Assembly: GCF_036711975.1 (NCBI RefSeq)
Contig: NC_091971.1
Coordinates: 27,101,501-27,165,500, forward strand
Length of the DNA stretch: 64,000 nt
Origin: Onthophagus taurus
Lineage: Eukaryota > Arthropoda > Insecta > Coleoptera > Scarabaeidae
Direction: 5' to 3'
Part shown: positions 21,421-33,117 of the stretch, one piece after another
Layout of the letters: every line of letters starts with the position of its first letter
Position numbering within the stretch: the first letter of the stretch is position 1
Position numbers and translations under genes: made by a program
Notes under the pieces: model-generated
Databases searched by the model: none
Told to the model about the DNA's origin: nothing
The model's input: only the letters and a program-made list of their open reading frames with translations

Positions 21421-22276
21421 GGTATCAAAAACATAATTGTGACAGCTTTTAAATGGAACACTATCAAGAGAAATGGAAATACTCATCTCGTGAATTTCAG
21501 AAATTATTATTTATCGATTGATTAAAAAAGCTTATGTTCGTAATAAACAAATTTGATCTGTCTAGTAAGGCTTATAAAAAAGAATACTTATGTGAAAGCA
21601 AAGTATGTCTAATATGGCAAAACTAATCTTCGTTAAGCTAATTCCACACTTTGACAAAAACGCAACAGTGAAGAGAAACTGAAATTTCTACTCAGTGATA
21701 GTTTCTTTGGAAAAGATTTTTATTTTTGTGTTTATATTTTCATTATTTCTTTACTGTTTCCTTGCAATGCTTCCCTCCTGAAAAAAAAAATGGGGTAGAT
21801 GATTTAATATTTCATAATATAATAATTACATACCATTTTATCAAAGAATATATCGTAGGACAATGATGGCGAACCTTTCACCGCCGGTTTTATCGACTTC
21901 TGTTATCGTTAGTAACAGGGCACAATTTCCATTCGGATTCCAATAAAACTCGACTTTGTCAGCTTGGCAGAAACTTTTACTGGTCCGTGTTTACAACCCG
22001 GGCGCATAAAAATTCGTCTACACTCCATTGCGGTTCCTTAAATTGAAGAAACAAAATGCATAATTAGAAACATAAATCTATTTGATGCTATTTTAATATT
22101 ACTATTCTATTATTTAGTCAATCACATTTACTGGTTTTTCTGCGACTATTAAATCGTCAATTGATCATTTTTTGAATAAGCTATTTAACAATTTTCTTTA
22201 AGTAATAAGTTTCAGACTAAATAGAATCTGTAATTTTAATTCGAGCTTGTCAAATAATGCATCAGAACATCAGAAC

Positions 22277-22503
22277 TGTTAAAATATGAAGGCTTTCCCA
22301 TGGCTTTCCTTGACATTACCTCTGGTAGATTACATACATTTAATAACATACGCCATCTGGTAAGTTGTTTAGTTTCGATTATGATTTAGGAGTAATCAAG
22401 TAGTAAAATGTAGTTGTTAGGTATGCTATGGTTACGAAAAGATACTGTTTTTGTATTTAATAAAAATAACGACACGTTTAAAAGCGATCACGTATTTTTC
22501 ACA
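22277..22503 (+). repeat. copia-type 5' LTR
   Basis: Begins TGTTAAAATATGAAGG and ends TTTTTCACA directly before the primer-binding site. It has AATAAA near 22460. The length, 227 bp, is usual for insect Ty1/copia LTRs. The 3' LTR was not found. Confidence 0.75.
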
Positions 22504-22519
22504 TGGTAGCAGAACGTGG
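22504..22519 (+). promoter_or_regulatory. Primer-binding site for initiator tRNA-Met
   Basis: TGGTAGCAGAACGTGG immediately follows the LTR. It matches the TGGTAGCAGAGCG sequence complementary to the 3' end of initiator tRNA-Met used by Ty1/copia elements, with one mismatch. Confidence 0.8.
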
Positions 22520-24807
22520 TTAATTAAAAGAACAAAACGTGGTAAAAGTGGTAAAACTGGTAGTTGCAGTGAAGAATAGCAAAAGAATTTGAATTGGAAT
22601 CTACATACAAGAAAGGTTATAAAAATGACGGATGTAACGATACCGGTGTTCGATGGAGAAGATTACGGAAGCTGGAAAAAGAGAATAATCAGGTTTTTGA
22701 AAATGAAAAAATTTAATGAAGCTGTTTCAAGAGAAAAACAGAGTTCCCATGGAGATGATTGGGATGAGAAAAATTTAAAAGCTATCAATATTATCTACAG
22801 TGCGATCACAAATAAACAGCTGGAATTTGTGAGCGAAATAGAAGCTGTCCAATCCAAAATAGAATCCACAAATTGTGACTAAAAGTCAAATGCCTTTTTT
22901 ACAAAGAAACAGAATCAAGAAGTGTATTATAAATGTGGGCGACCAGGCCATTTCAGGAAAGATTGTCGTCAGCAGCAACAGTACAACCGAGAAAATTTCA
23001 GCCAACGAAGAAGCAATAATTATTCCCATAATTATTATAATAGAGTGGTAGAGACGAACAACAAAGTTCAAGAGGTAACCATTATCACGGCGGAAGAGGC
23101 AACAGGGCGGTTATGGAATGAACAGTTTTTATACGCAGGTCCAAACTATGATGATATGTAAAGATGAAAGATCAGATTTAGGTGATGAAATAGAAATTCA
23201 TTGGTTATTAGACAGTGGCTGTACCGATCATGTAATAAATAATGATCAATATTTTCATGATAGTGTAACATTAAATGAACCTGTAAATGTAAAAATTGGT
23301 GATGGTAAATTTTTGAAAGCCACTAAAGTAGGTCATGTAATTAGTTATTTTCAAGTTTATGAGAAGATAATTCCAATTAGAATGTCAAATGTTTTTTGTG
23401 TTAAAGAAATGGATAGAAATGCGAGAATCACAGATAAAAATAAAATTATATCAAAGATAAATATTTCAAAAATTTATAACAGACATAATCAATTGATTGC
23501 AATTGCTAGGAAAGAGGGTAGATTATATAAAATCATAAGTATAATTAAAAATAAGAAAGTAAATGTTACAAATAGTAATACTAAAATTAATATGACGTTA
23601 AAGGTAAAATGGGATCGTATTCTAGGTCACGTAAATTTTTCTGATTTAACAACTTTATGTAAAAGCCAATAATTAGATGGCATACCTAAACATTTAGAAA
23701 CCGAGTATATGAAATGCAAAACTTGTATTGAAAATAAGATGCATAATATACCTTTTGACAATAACAAAAGTAAAGCTAAAGAAATTTTAGAAATAGCTCA
23801 CACTGATTTGAATGGGCCTCATACCACTACGAGATTTAATGGGGAAAAATATTTTTTGACATTTATTGATGATTATAGTAAGATAGCAAAGGTGTATACC
23901 ATTAAATCAAAAGATCAGGTTGAATATCAGGTTAATAAAGTTGGGTATAAAGTCTTAGTAAATAACAGAATCATTGTAGCTAGACACGTTGATGTTGTGG
24001 TGGAGAATGTTAAATGTATAGATACATTTATGTATGTTTAGATACAAACAGAACTGACAATGAAATTGAAACTGATTCTTCTAGTAATGAAATTGAAACT
24101 GATTCTGAAATACAAGATGAGAGTACAGAAATTAAATTAGAAAATAAAACAAAAACAAACGCCTCAAGAATTGAGAAGATCGACGAGAGAAAGGAAAATG
24201 CCAGCAAGATATGATGATAGTTACGTTGATTGTCACGTTTGCAATGTAGAAAATCCAAATAACTTTGAGGACTCGTTAAACAGTAAACAGGCGGAACAGT
24301 GGAAAGTAGCAATGAATAAAGAAATGGAAAGCTTAAATAAAAATAAAACATGGAACTTGGTCAAAAAACCAGAGAATGAAAAAAGTCTAGATGTTAAATG
24401 GGTCTTTACAAAGAAGGCAAATAATATATATGTATAAAGCCAGATTGGTTGTGAAAGGCTTTCAACAATCAGAAATTGTAGATGACATTTATTCGCCGGT
24501 AGCTGGAATGTAAACCTTAAAAATATTATTATCATATTGCTGCCAGGAAAAACTGATTATAGAACAAATGGATGTAGAAACTGCTTTCTTGAATGGGAAG
24601 ATTTTTTTGAGAAATCTTTGTAAATCAAGCGAGAGGATTTGAGGATGGGACTGACAGAGTGTGTAAACTAGATAAAGCATTATACGGTTTGAGAGAAAGT
24701 CCTCATATAATTGTTTCGATAAATTTTTATGTGAGATGAAATTTATAAGGAGTAAATGTGACTATTGTTTATATAACAAAAGAAATGAAGACGATATGAT
24801 TTACTTA

Positions 24808-25801
24808 CAAGGGAAGTGTCACAACTGTGTCTCACCGATTTCGATGCAATTTGGTACAGTCATAGAATGGGCCAAAATAAGGTTCGCACATTTTTTTATA
24901 CGTGCGGTAAAAGCCCCTGGGGCGAGTTATAGGGGTTGAAAGTTTGGAGAAAAAGTACGTTTTCACTTATATTTTGAAAACGAAAAGTGCTATCAAAATT
25001 TGGTAAATTGTAACTGATATTCATTTTAAAAGAGCTTTCTTTTGATGTGTCACACATATAGCAGAGGGTTAAAAAGGGCGAACTACCCCTATTTTTTTGG
25101 AATTATTTAAAAACCACCCTATCGATTTTGGCGGCATTAAGTATACTTCTAGTGCGTTCAAAAATATTAGTTAAGGGTTTTTTCCCATTCGCCCTAGATC
25201 AACCCCAGCGAAGTTACGGGGGTTAACATGTAAGCACTTTTCGTAAGAATGATGTGATAAAATTGTCAGGTATTTTGAAAATACTTTAAACAAAACCGTA
25301 AATTAGTCGCACAATAAAATGTTTAGTGTAAAATAAGGCATAATACACCATATAGGGGTTGTTGGGGTTATCCACCCCCTTAAAAATTAATTCTATCCCG
25401 GGCGTTATTTGTCGATTACGGCGAAATTTGGTACTGTGTTTGTTTTATATTTGAAGTAAAAATTTTTGAAAATGGTTATAAGGGTTACAAATTAGGGGTA
25501 GTTTTTTGTTTATACCTCGAAGATGAAAACTGCCATCGTAACTGTGGTATTGTTTTTTAAAAATCTATCTATCGATGTTCCACGAGGTAAACTACCCTCA
25601 TTTTCTTTAAATAATAAATATAAAACTACTAGATAAATAAGATATTTTATTTATTTATGAGTTAAAAAGCAACTGACAAAAAAAATAGTTCAATATACCA
25701 AAGAAGTTTATTCTACATTACTAATTGACGTTTTTTATGTATTATATTAATTTTCAATATTAAATTTATTTTTATTCTACGTAGTGTTGGCAAAAATGAA
25801 A
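24808..25801. repeat. Left long terminal inverted repeat
   Basis: About 994 bp, pairing with 27523-28516. It contains several CCCCT/AGGGG words and ends with GGCAAAAATGAAA. It carries the last codons of the transposase. Confidence 0.95.
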
Positions 25802-27361
25802 GTCGTGGAAAAAATGTTTTAAACATAAGGATTTTTTACACCATGCACATGTTATGACCGCTATATCCCCACAGATATCACACGTTGGCTTCTCACTCGA
25901 AAAGCAAACTTCCACGGGATTTTCAAAATGGTCTGGTCTCTCCTCTATATAGCCACTTGCAAACCATGCGTATTTAAAAACATTTATAAACCGAGGGGAA
26001 GCCAACTGGTTATGCGTCAACGATTGCAATTTTAATATGTTATCCCTCTGATGTAAATTGACATCATACTGGTAAAGAATAATCTGATCAGAGAATCTTC
26101 TAATAAAATTTTTCCATATTCTGAAACCAAATACATCTAGGGGCTGTATTTGACCTGTTGTCCCTGCAGGTATAGATAAATGTTTAAAATTAGTACCTGA
26201 TGGAGTTATTTCACTAATAACTTCAGGACAATGGCCACTCCAAGAATCTAATAATAATAATGATTTAGAACCAGTATTTGGAAAATATACATTTTGGAGC
26301 CAATTTTTCATGTGTTCTGAAGTTAACTTTCCAGATTTTGATGCCAAAACGTATATATTGTCTGCTTTAAACATTGTATTTGCTACCCTCGGTCCAAAGC
26401 TGCCAGAGGGTTCTTTTAAAACAATAAAAAGTGGAGAAAGAAGTTTCCCATCAGCAGATATTACGGGTTGAATTGTGTAACTGTGCGTTGTAGATGACAC
26501 CGACTGGACCACACTTTCTACGGTTTTAACTCCTAAATCGCTTAATGTTCTTCCCGAATGGAATTCCAAGTTAAAACCGCTCTGATCCGAATTGTAGGTG
26601 TTTTCAGGTCCATATATTTGGATTTGTAGCTTTGCCTCTTTAACGAAATCTTTTGCTAAAGTTTTTACTCGATCAACATTTCCAATTTGTTTTTGGGATA
26701 GAAATTTTGTTATTTTTCGGCTTACTAACCGATTTGCTTTCTTAAAACGTTGCACCCAGCTATGAGATGCTTTGAACAGTTGAGGAGATAAATTCTTTTC
26801 ATTTCTAGCTTGTATAGCCCATCTGCGTATATCAATATCATGTAGTGGCAATTTATTATCTACGGCGGCTCTCGCTTGATTAATTACAAATTCGGTAATT
26901 TCTGCTAATTTTTCTTTGTATGTCCCTCTTTCTTCAATATATTTAGACCATCTGTGCAATTGGGTCTTTGACGTTACTTTTCGGTATTTGTTTTTTACGG
27001 TTTCTAGTTTCAAATAACCTTTCTTCCCACTTGTCCAGTAATTTACCGCCTCTAATTTGTACTCGTAGTCGATGTCATCCTTCAATGGACAATGAGCATC
27101 AGTATCTTCTACAAACCTGTCAGTTGTATCCTGGTCTTCAATAATTTGCTGACCGTCATTGATGCCATTGGATGAATCGAAAATTAATACAGTTTCGTCT
27201 TCAATTTGCATATTGTAGTCTTCCATACTTTCCATTAAAATACGCTGTATATTTTCTTTTAAACTAACTTCTGCTTCATTTACAGGAGTCTGGGGAATAT
27301 TCATAACAGTAAAAACTGTCATTAGCAAATTTAAAACGTTTATTGGGTTTATTGTAACCAT
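25772..27361 (-). CDS. DDE transposase of the long-TIR element, intact, 529 residues
   Basis: Single uninterrupted frame from ATG 27361 to the stop at 25772. Order: an acidic N-terminus (residues 1-95), a helix-turn-helix region (EYKLEAVNYWTSGKKGY onward, about 98-145), a CENP-B-like domain (FKASHSWVQRFKKANRL, about 197-213), catalytic Asp candidates in TYNSDQSGFNL (about 258), LLLLDSWSGHCP (about 372) and TGQIQPLDVFGF (about 408), and a Cys/His cluster at the end (CDICGD, CAWCKKSLCLKH, FHFCQH), likely zinc-binding. The three-Asp pattern places it in the DDE_1/pogo-like branch of the IS630-Tc1-mariner group. The last ten codons and the stop lie inside the left inverted repeat. It is probably competent; no RT-like or host function is implied. 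Confidence 0.85.
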   Translation of the reverse strand: MVTINPINVLNLLMTVFTVMNIPQTPVNEAEVSLKENIQRILMESMEDYNMQIEDETVLIFDSSNGINDGQQIIEDQDTTDRFVEDTDAHCPLKDDIDYEYKLEAVNYWTSGKKGYLKLETVKNKYRKVTSKTQLHRWSKYIEERGTYKEKLAEITEFVINQARAAVDNKLPLHDIDIRRWAIQARNEKNLSPQLFKASHSWVQRFKKANRLVSRKITKFLSQKQIGNVDRVKTLAKDFVKEAKLQIQIYGPENTYNSDQSGFNLEFHSGRTLSDLGVKTVESVVQSVSSTTHSYTIQPVISADGKLLSPLFIVLKEPSGSFGPRVANTMFKADNIYVLASKSGKLTSEHMKNWLQNVYFPNTGSKSLLLLDSWSGHCPEVISEITPSGTNFKHLSIPAGTTGQIQPLDVFGFRIWKNFIRRFSDQIILYQYDVNLHQRDNILKLQSLTHNQLASPRFINVFKYAWFASGYIEERPDHFENPVEVCFSSEKPTCDICGDIAVITCAWCKKSLCLKHFFHDFHFCQHYVE

Positions 27362-27522
27362 TGCTTCTGTCAGTTGCTCTGAAACTAAAATCTACCCACT
27401 GGGCACACGTTCTTTTATACTAGAAAAAACTATTTTGAGAAATGACCTTTAGCAAGCGGCACTAAAAAAACAAATATTGTGCCAAAATTTTTTTGGTAGG
27501 TGTATTTTTGTGTTGTATTTTT

Positions 27523-28516
27523 TTTCATTTTTGCCAACACTACGTAGAATAAAAATAAATTTAATATTGAAAATTAATATAATACATAAAAAACGTCAAT
27601 TAGTAATGTAGAATAAACTTCTTTGGTATATTGAACTATTTTTTTTTGTCAGTTGCTTTTTAACTCATAAATAAATAAAATATCTTATTTATCTAGTAGT
27701 TTTATATTTATTATTTAAAGAAAATGAGGGTAGTTTACCTCGTGGAACATCGATAGATAGATTTTTAAAAAACAATACCACAGTTACGATGGCAGTTTTC
27801 ATCTTCGAGGTATAAACAAAAAACTACCCCTAATTTGTAACCCTTATAACCATTTTCAAAAATTTTTACTTCAAATATAAAACAAACACAGTACCAAATT
27901 TCGCCGTAATCAACAAGTAATGCCCGGGATAGAATTAATTTTTAAGGGGGTGGTTAACCCCAACCACCCCTAAATGGTGTATTATGCCTTATTTTACATT
28001 AAACATTTTATTGTGCGACTAATTTACGGTTTTGTTAAAGTATTTTCAAAATACCTGACAATTTTATCACATCATTCTTACGAAAAGTGCTTACATGTTA
28101 ACCCCCGTAACTTCGCTGGGGTTGATCTAGGGCGAATGGGAAAAAACCCTTAACTAATATTTTTGAACGCACTAGAAGTATACTTAATGCCGCCAAAATC
28201 GATAGGGTGGTTTTTAAATAATTCCAAAAAAATAGGGGTAGTTCGCCCTTTTTAACCCTCTGCTATATGTGTGACACATCAAAAGAAAGCTCTTTTAAAA
28301 TGAATATCAGTTACAATTTACCAAATTTTGATAGCACTTTTCGTTTTCAAAATATAAGTGAAAACGTACTTTTTCTCCAAACTTTCAACCCCTATAACTC
28401 GCCCCAGGGGCTTTTACCGCACGTATAAAAAAATGTACGAACCTTATTTTGGCCCATTCTATGACTGTACCAAATTGCATCGAAATCGGTGAGACACAGT
28501 TGTGACACTTCCCTTG
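27523..28516. repeat. Right long terminal inverted repeat
   Basis: Inverted copy of 24808-25801. The ~160 bp between its inner edge and the transposase ATG (27361) would hold the promoter; no clear TATA box was identified on the minus strand. Confidence 0.95.
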
Positions 28517-28779
28517 TTAGTAGTGTTTGTTGACGATATGTTAATATGTTGTAAAAATAAGAAAAGATTCAATACATTAAAAGCTTATTGTCCAGTAAAT
28601 TTAAAATGAAAGATATGGGAGAAGTGAAAAATTATCTCGGAATTAATATTGATTATGAATTATGAGTACACAAAACATGTTATGACTCTTAGTCAGGAGG
28701 AATACATTAAATCTTTAGCTGAGAAATATAAAATTAAAATTCTTATTATTATCAATATTATATAGCTGAACAAAGTATA

Positions 28780-29643
28780 CAGGATGTTTCGGTGACTTGG
28801 AAAACAAGATTTAACCACATATTGTCACTATTTTCACTCTAGTGACAATTCACTCTAGTAAAATAGTGACAATTCATGTAAAAAAAAAATAGTAAAAGTC
28901 AAATTGCAAAGATACAGGCCAACAAAGTTAGGAAATTTTAACACATTTTTCTAAATATCTTAAACACTATTTTAGATAAAGCGTTGAAATTTGGTACAGT
29001 GTAAACTTATATCACGTAAAATAGTTATGTTTTTGAGTGGGATCAGTCTGCGGGAACAATGTTATACAAGGAATAACATTTGTTTGCTCAGAACTTTTTT
29101 ATTCTATCGTAACCCTACATTTAGTTTTTTAGTTTCTAATAGAAAATTTATTTTAGAAAGTTTTATCATTCTTAGAGAATATTGATAAAAAACGCTTTTC
29201 GTATTGAATGTAAAAATTGTAGGCTCCAAAATCAATAGTAACACTAAATTTTTATCAATATTATCTAAGAGTGATAAAAGTTTCTAAACTGAATTTGTTA
29301 TTAGAAACTGTAAAAATAAATGTAGGGTTACGATAGAATAAAAAATAATAAAGTTCTGAGCAAACAAATTTTAGGAACACCTGTATATCATTGTTCCCGC
29401 GGACCGATCCAACTCATAAATTGCCTAACGATTTTACGTGATATTCGTTGATACTGTACCAAATTTCACCGCTTTACTATAGATAGTGTTTAAAATATTT
29501 AGAAAAATGTGTTAAAATTTCATAACTTTGATGGCCTGTATCTTTGCAATTTAAGGATTTTTACCAATTTTTTTACATGAATCGTCATCATTTTCACTCT
29601 AGTATATGTGGTTAAATTTGTTCCTCCAGTCACCGAAACACAT
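28780..29643. repeat. Foldback/MITE-like palindrome of ~860 bp
   Basis: The left end is CAGGATGTTTCGGTGACTTG, the right end in reverse complement ATGTGTTTCGGTGACTGG. TATA flanks both ends. Arms of roughly 400 bp pair with many small differences (for example AGTTCTGAGCAAACAAAT against ATTTGTTTGCTCAGAACT). No transposase. The TA-type flank and terminus fit a non-autonomous Tc1/mariner-group element. It follows the decayed copia RT. Confidence 0.8.
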
Positions 29644-29647
29644 TATA

Positions 29648-32572
29648 CTTTTTGATATGAAAGCTCCATAAATACTCGATTTTGGTGATATTGCCTCGTA
29701 GTTTTTCATATGAAAGACTTTAAATAGCGATAATGCCTAATATTTGGTAAAAACCTTTATAATATTGACAAACTATCAAATACCAAATTAAAATCAAAAA
29801 TACCTTTCCTACTAATAGTTATAGATTTTTTTCAGAAATCGGGCTATTCTGAACCACTGTGCGACGCGGAACGAGATACGCATAACAAGTGTTCACGTTA
29901 TAGTAGCTTACTAGTGTATTTTCTACTTATTATTTGGCAGAATAAAAGTTATTTTAAATACAAGTAAGTTTTACTATGCATACATCCCTGTTACGACATG
30001 ACAATAATTTTAAATAAAACTCGACATTCCTTAATATTCCCTGCAGAAACGTGTTGAATAGCAAATTAATGAGTATTAATTCATTAAAGAAAAGTGCAGA
30101 TACCGGCGAACATACATATAATGAGGCCAGTAAGAACAATTGAAAAACATTCTTAAACAAAATGAAAGCCTATTAATAATAAATTATCCAAAAGATTGTT
30201 CATTGAAGACATACACAATGGAGCCAACAAAAAGTGTTTGCACATACACAAATGTTTGATATCCAAAGAAATGGGTAAGCTCAAAAAGAACCCTTCTCTC
30301 TCTCACAAAACATTTGTGTATCTAATCACAGGCGATATATAAAAAAGGCTGACAACAGTGAGGGTCATGTGAGGTGGTTAAAATAAGAGCAATGAGGACT
30401 CTGGCCATATTGAAAGCGTGAGAGTGAATTTTGTATAGCAGTTTAATCAAGTCTAATAAAAAATAAAGCACTTAAATAAAGTCGTTGTCATATTCAAGCC
30501 AAAACATCTTAACACACAAGAAAATAAAAATGAAAGTGGTAATAAGTTCAAATTGAAAGAACTCTATGCATATAAAAAACAATTCTTAAAGAAATCATAG
30601 ATAATTTAAAGCACTCCTCACACAAATGACATCAACAATGTTCCTTACAGCATGAAAACAGATGTTGTTTTGAAACTCTTTTCAAACATTGTTAAATCTT
30701 AAATATTCTATCAACATTGTTAGTTGTTCTATTTTTTTCAAGCCATTTTCTATAGTATTTTGAATTATACCTGAACTATAAAATTGTCATATTTAACTAT
30801 ACAAGATTATAAAAATGAACCAAAAGAAACTTGTTCTGTGTAAAGAAGGAATAAAATGACATTTTCTACATTTTTCGTCGCTTAGCTTGCTTTGTTGTAA
30901 AGGTAAACTTACAATAATATTAGAAAATCACGAAAATGCTGATACTTCTTTCCAATTAATATATTATGGATCAATCAGTTTATCATTACTTGATACAACC
31001 AACTTGAATTTCTTCACATGTGGTAATTCTTAAAAATAGACTCATCCAAAAATAGTATTTTCCAAAAATACTAACAGTACCACTTCTTATGCCCTGTAAC
31101 AAAACATTAATCAATGGTCTATGATTAAGGTTAAAAATGTTATTGAGGTGATAATTACATCATCTTATTATTACATCAATATATTCTTTTAGTGAATCTT
31201 TTTGATGATCAAAAATGAAATACATCAATTATAGGGTTTTGACTTGAAAATTTTTTAGTAGCAAATTAATATATATTTTACAACGAAAAAAATCATCAAA
31301 TGTACATAAATATGATTGAAATTTAAATTTAATTTAATACTATTAACAAAAAAGATTGATACTTACTTTTGGTAGGAATAAAAATTCCATTTACACCATT
31401 TCATCCTTTTCTTTATTTCATATTTGTTGATTCAATTATAACTACCCACGAAACTTAAGACATTTCTGTTAATTTGATATTTTAAAACCGGTTAACATTA
31501 AAATAAAATTTAACCTAAAGCTTCCACAAAACGACTTCTATAAAGAAAAGCAAAGCGACATGTTCTTGCCATTTCTTGGTCAACACGTCAACTTCAACGG
31601 TTAAGTTAATGGAAATAACGAACAGCGCCACAGCGCATTGGTTACTACATTCATTCTAGTTCAGTTTTAGCTTTTCAATAACAGATGGCACACTGTAATA
31701 ATTTAAAATAAAGTCCCTACATTATAATATTATAACTAAACTAAATTATTATTATAATATTATATTTATTATTATATTAATTTGAAAATATTAGAAAAAA
31801 ATTTTTTATACTTATCGATTTGTTGATATTATTTTTATTATAATAATTTAGCTACGGGTATCTTATAAAAGATGGCGCTATTAAATTTAAAATTTATTAT
31901 CCCAATTTTATTATTTACGGGGAGAGGAAGTAACGAAGTACTCATAATGTTACAACTAACAGGTATTATTCAATTCGTGTGAATATCCTCCAAAGTAGTG
32001 AAATTAACTTGATATTTGTTTCATTAAGTCAATTTATTCATTAACAAGTCAAGCTTTCGGACATCCACGAGTTATACGGTTGGCTTGTAGGTTTACCACT
32101 CGTATCCCTTTTTGGTTGGTTTTCGATGGAAAGAAAACGCTTCAATTTCTTTTAAAGAAGAAGTTTATTCTATAAAGGATCTTGAAGAACTAAAACTATT
32201 ACAATATTTTCTTATTATGTTAATTCTGAAATATTACTAAAATTACTACGAAAAGACATTCCTCAAGTGTCCTCTTACACCATGTGAATTAACGTCTGTC
32301 ACGTCTGTCATGAACTCACAAGAATGCGTAATACTACCGGGATCACGTGGTTATCCGCAGGGCCGCCGCCTATGGGTGTACAGGGTGTTCACCGCACAGG
32401 GGCGGCTCATTGAAGAGGCGGTATTTTGGTTTATTGCAAGCTGAATTAACTATATATACAAACAATTAACACGCTAAACGCCACCATAACAAAAAAAAAT
32501 TGTTCTGTGGGCCACATTACCAATAAGTTAAATATGGCTGGTTCAATATTTAAAATATTTGTTTGTAATTAT
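29648..32572. other. Nearly 3 kb of AT-rich DNA without a gene
   Basis: Only short open frames, none with recognisable motifs. A strongly AT-rich zone lies near 31720-31860. Near 32355-32410 a GC-rich word, CAGGGCCGCCGCCTATGG, resembles hAT terminal sequences, but no partner was found. It could be unique host intergenic DNA or very old repeats. Confidence 0.5.
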
Positions 32573-32725
32573 AATATATTAATTGATTAAAGAGGTTATT
32601 CTTTAATGATTAAAATCCAAATACATGAAATTCCTCTTGATTTTGTATTTATTTTATTGTTAAGTCATTTAACGTTTCGAACTATTTACATAGTTCATCA
32701 TCAGAAATCACTATAAAAAAGAAAT
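32573..32725 (-). repeat. Downstream pseudo-LTR of the Penelope-like element
   Basis: About 150 bp repeated directly at 36030-36197 and inverted at about 36875-37027. It contains the hammerhead-like motif (separate entry). Confidence 0.85.
32660..32712 (-). ncRNA. Hammerhead-ribozyme-like motif
   Basis: On the element's sense strand: CTGATGA, then a 7-bp stem GAACTAT-loop-ATAGTTC, then GAAAC. These are the core box, stem II and second core box of a hammerhead. A possible stem III is GTTAA-loop-TTAAC. The strand carrying the cleavage triplet could not be fitted cleanly, so activity is uncertain. Identical motifs occur at 36143-36173 (minus) and 36923-36953 (plus). Hammerheads are known in Penelope-like terminal repeats. 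Confidence 0.5.
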
Positions 32726-33117
32726 TTAAAAAGCAACGTCGACGAAATTATCTCCTTTATGGAAATCGTTAAAACAAATTGAACGTACAACGCATAGATT
32801 ATTACAAAAACAGAAAACAAAAAGAAAAACAAAAAGGAAAACAAAAACAAAAAAGTACCTTTGTCGAGTATCCCTATTGATTAATTTATCAATTCTATCG
32901 GTAAATTGTGTATATTTCCATGATCTTACATTTTATAAATTTTTCAAATTACAAAACATTTCAACGTGTTCGTATGGACTTAGCGACTATAAGAAGGAAT
33001 ATCGTGACGGAACCAGTTTTTCTTTAACAATGTGTTATACGGAAATCAATACAATTCAATTCAAATTACAAATTTAAAATTTACCAATATCTAAAATTAC
33101 AATTAATTAGTAACTAA

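Larger units (their letters stand above)
20503..22276. other. Repeat-bearing region without an identified gene
   Basis: Contains one 110-codon open frame (separate entry), two hairpin units (separate entry), and a ~65-bp direct repeat (TAATGATTTCATTCC with flanks, at about 20587 and 21101). Nothing else was recognised up to the copia LTR at 22277. Confidence 0.5.
24808..28516 (-). mobile_element. 3.7-kb DNA transposon with ~990-bp inverted repeats
   Basis: The termini are CAAGGGAAGTGTCACAAC and the exact reverse complement. Arms 24808-25801 and 27523-28516 are almost identical over their whole length, with scattered single differences. The copia RT frame on either side is restored if one TTA is removed (24805-24807 and 28517-28519 are the duplicated TTA), so a 3-bp duplication is the simplest reading. 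TA with asymmetric ends is the alternative. Inside is one intact transposase gene. Features suggest recent insertion. Confidence 0.95.
22625..28760 (+). pseudogene. Ty1/copia gag-pol, degraded and split by a DNA transposon
   Basis: Gag starts MTDVTIPVFDGEDYGSWKKR at 22625. A CCHC knuckle (YYKCGRPGHFRKDC) follows near 22925, after a deletion of part of gag. Protease LLDSGCTDHV (near 23208), integrase zinc region and first catalytic Asp (IAHTDLNGP, near 23800), but the other two catalytic residues are deleted near 23930. RT begins with WKVAMNKEMESLNKNKTWNL (near 24300), then DVETAFLNGK, and is interrupted at 24808. It resumes at 28520 with VFVDDMLIC, the YVDD-type active site, and MKDMGEVKNYLGI before decaying at about 28760. 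Several stops and frameshifts are present besides the insertion. RNase H and 3' LTR are missing. Confidence 0.9.

Noticed and set aside
21780-21790. A-rich run near a possible non-LTR tail
   Set aside because: No coding or 3' end signal precedes it; a homopolymer alone is not evidence.
32355-32410. hAT-like terminal sequence CAGGGCCGCCGCC
   Set aside because: No partner repeat, duplication or transposase could be linked to it.
29648-32572. Possible host gene in the long unassigned region
   Set aside because: No open frame over about 70 codons, no motif and no consistent splice pattern was seen.
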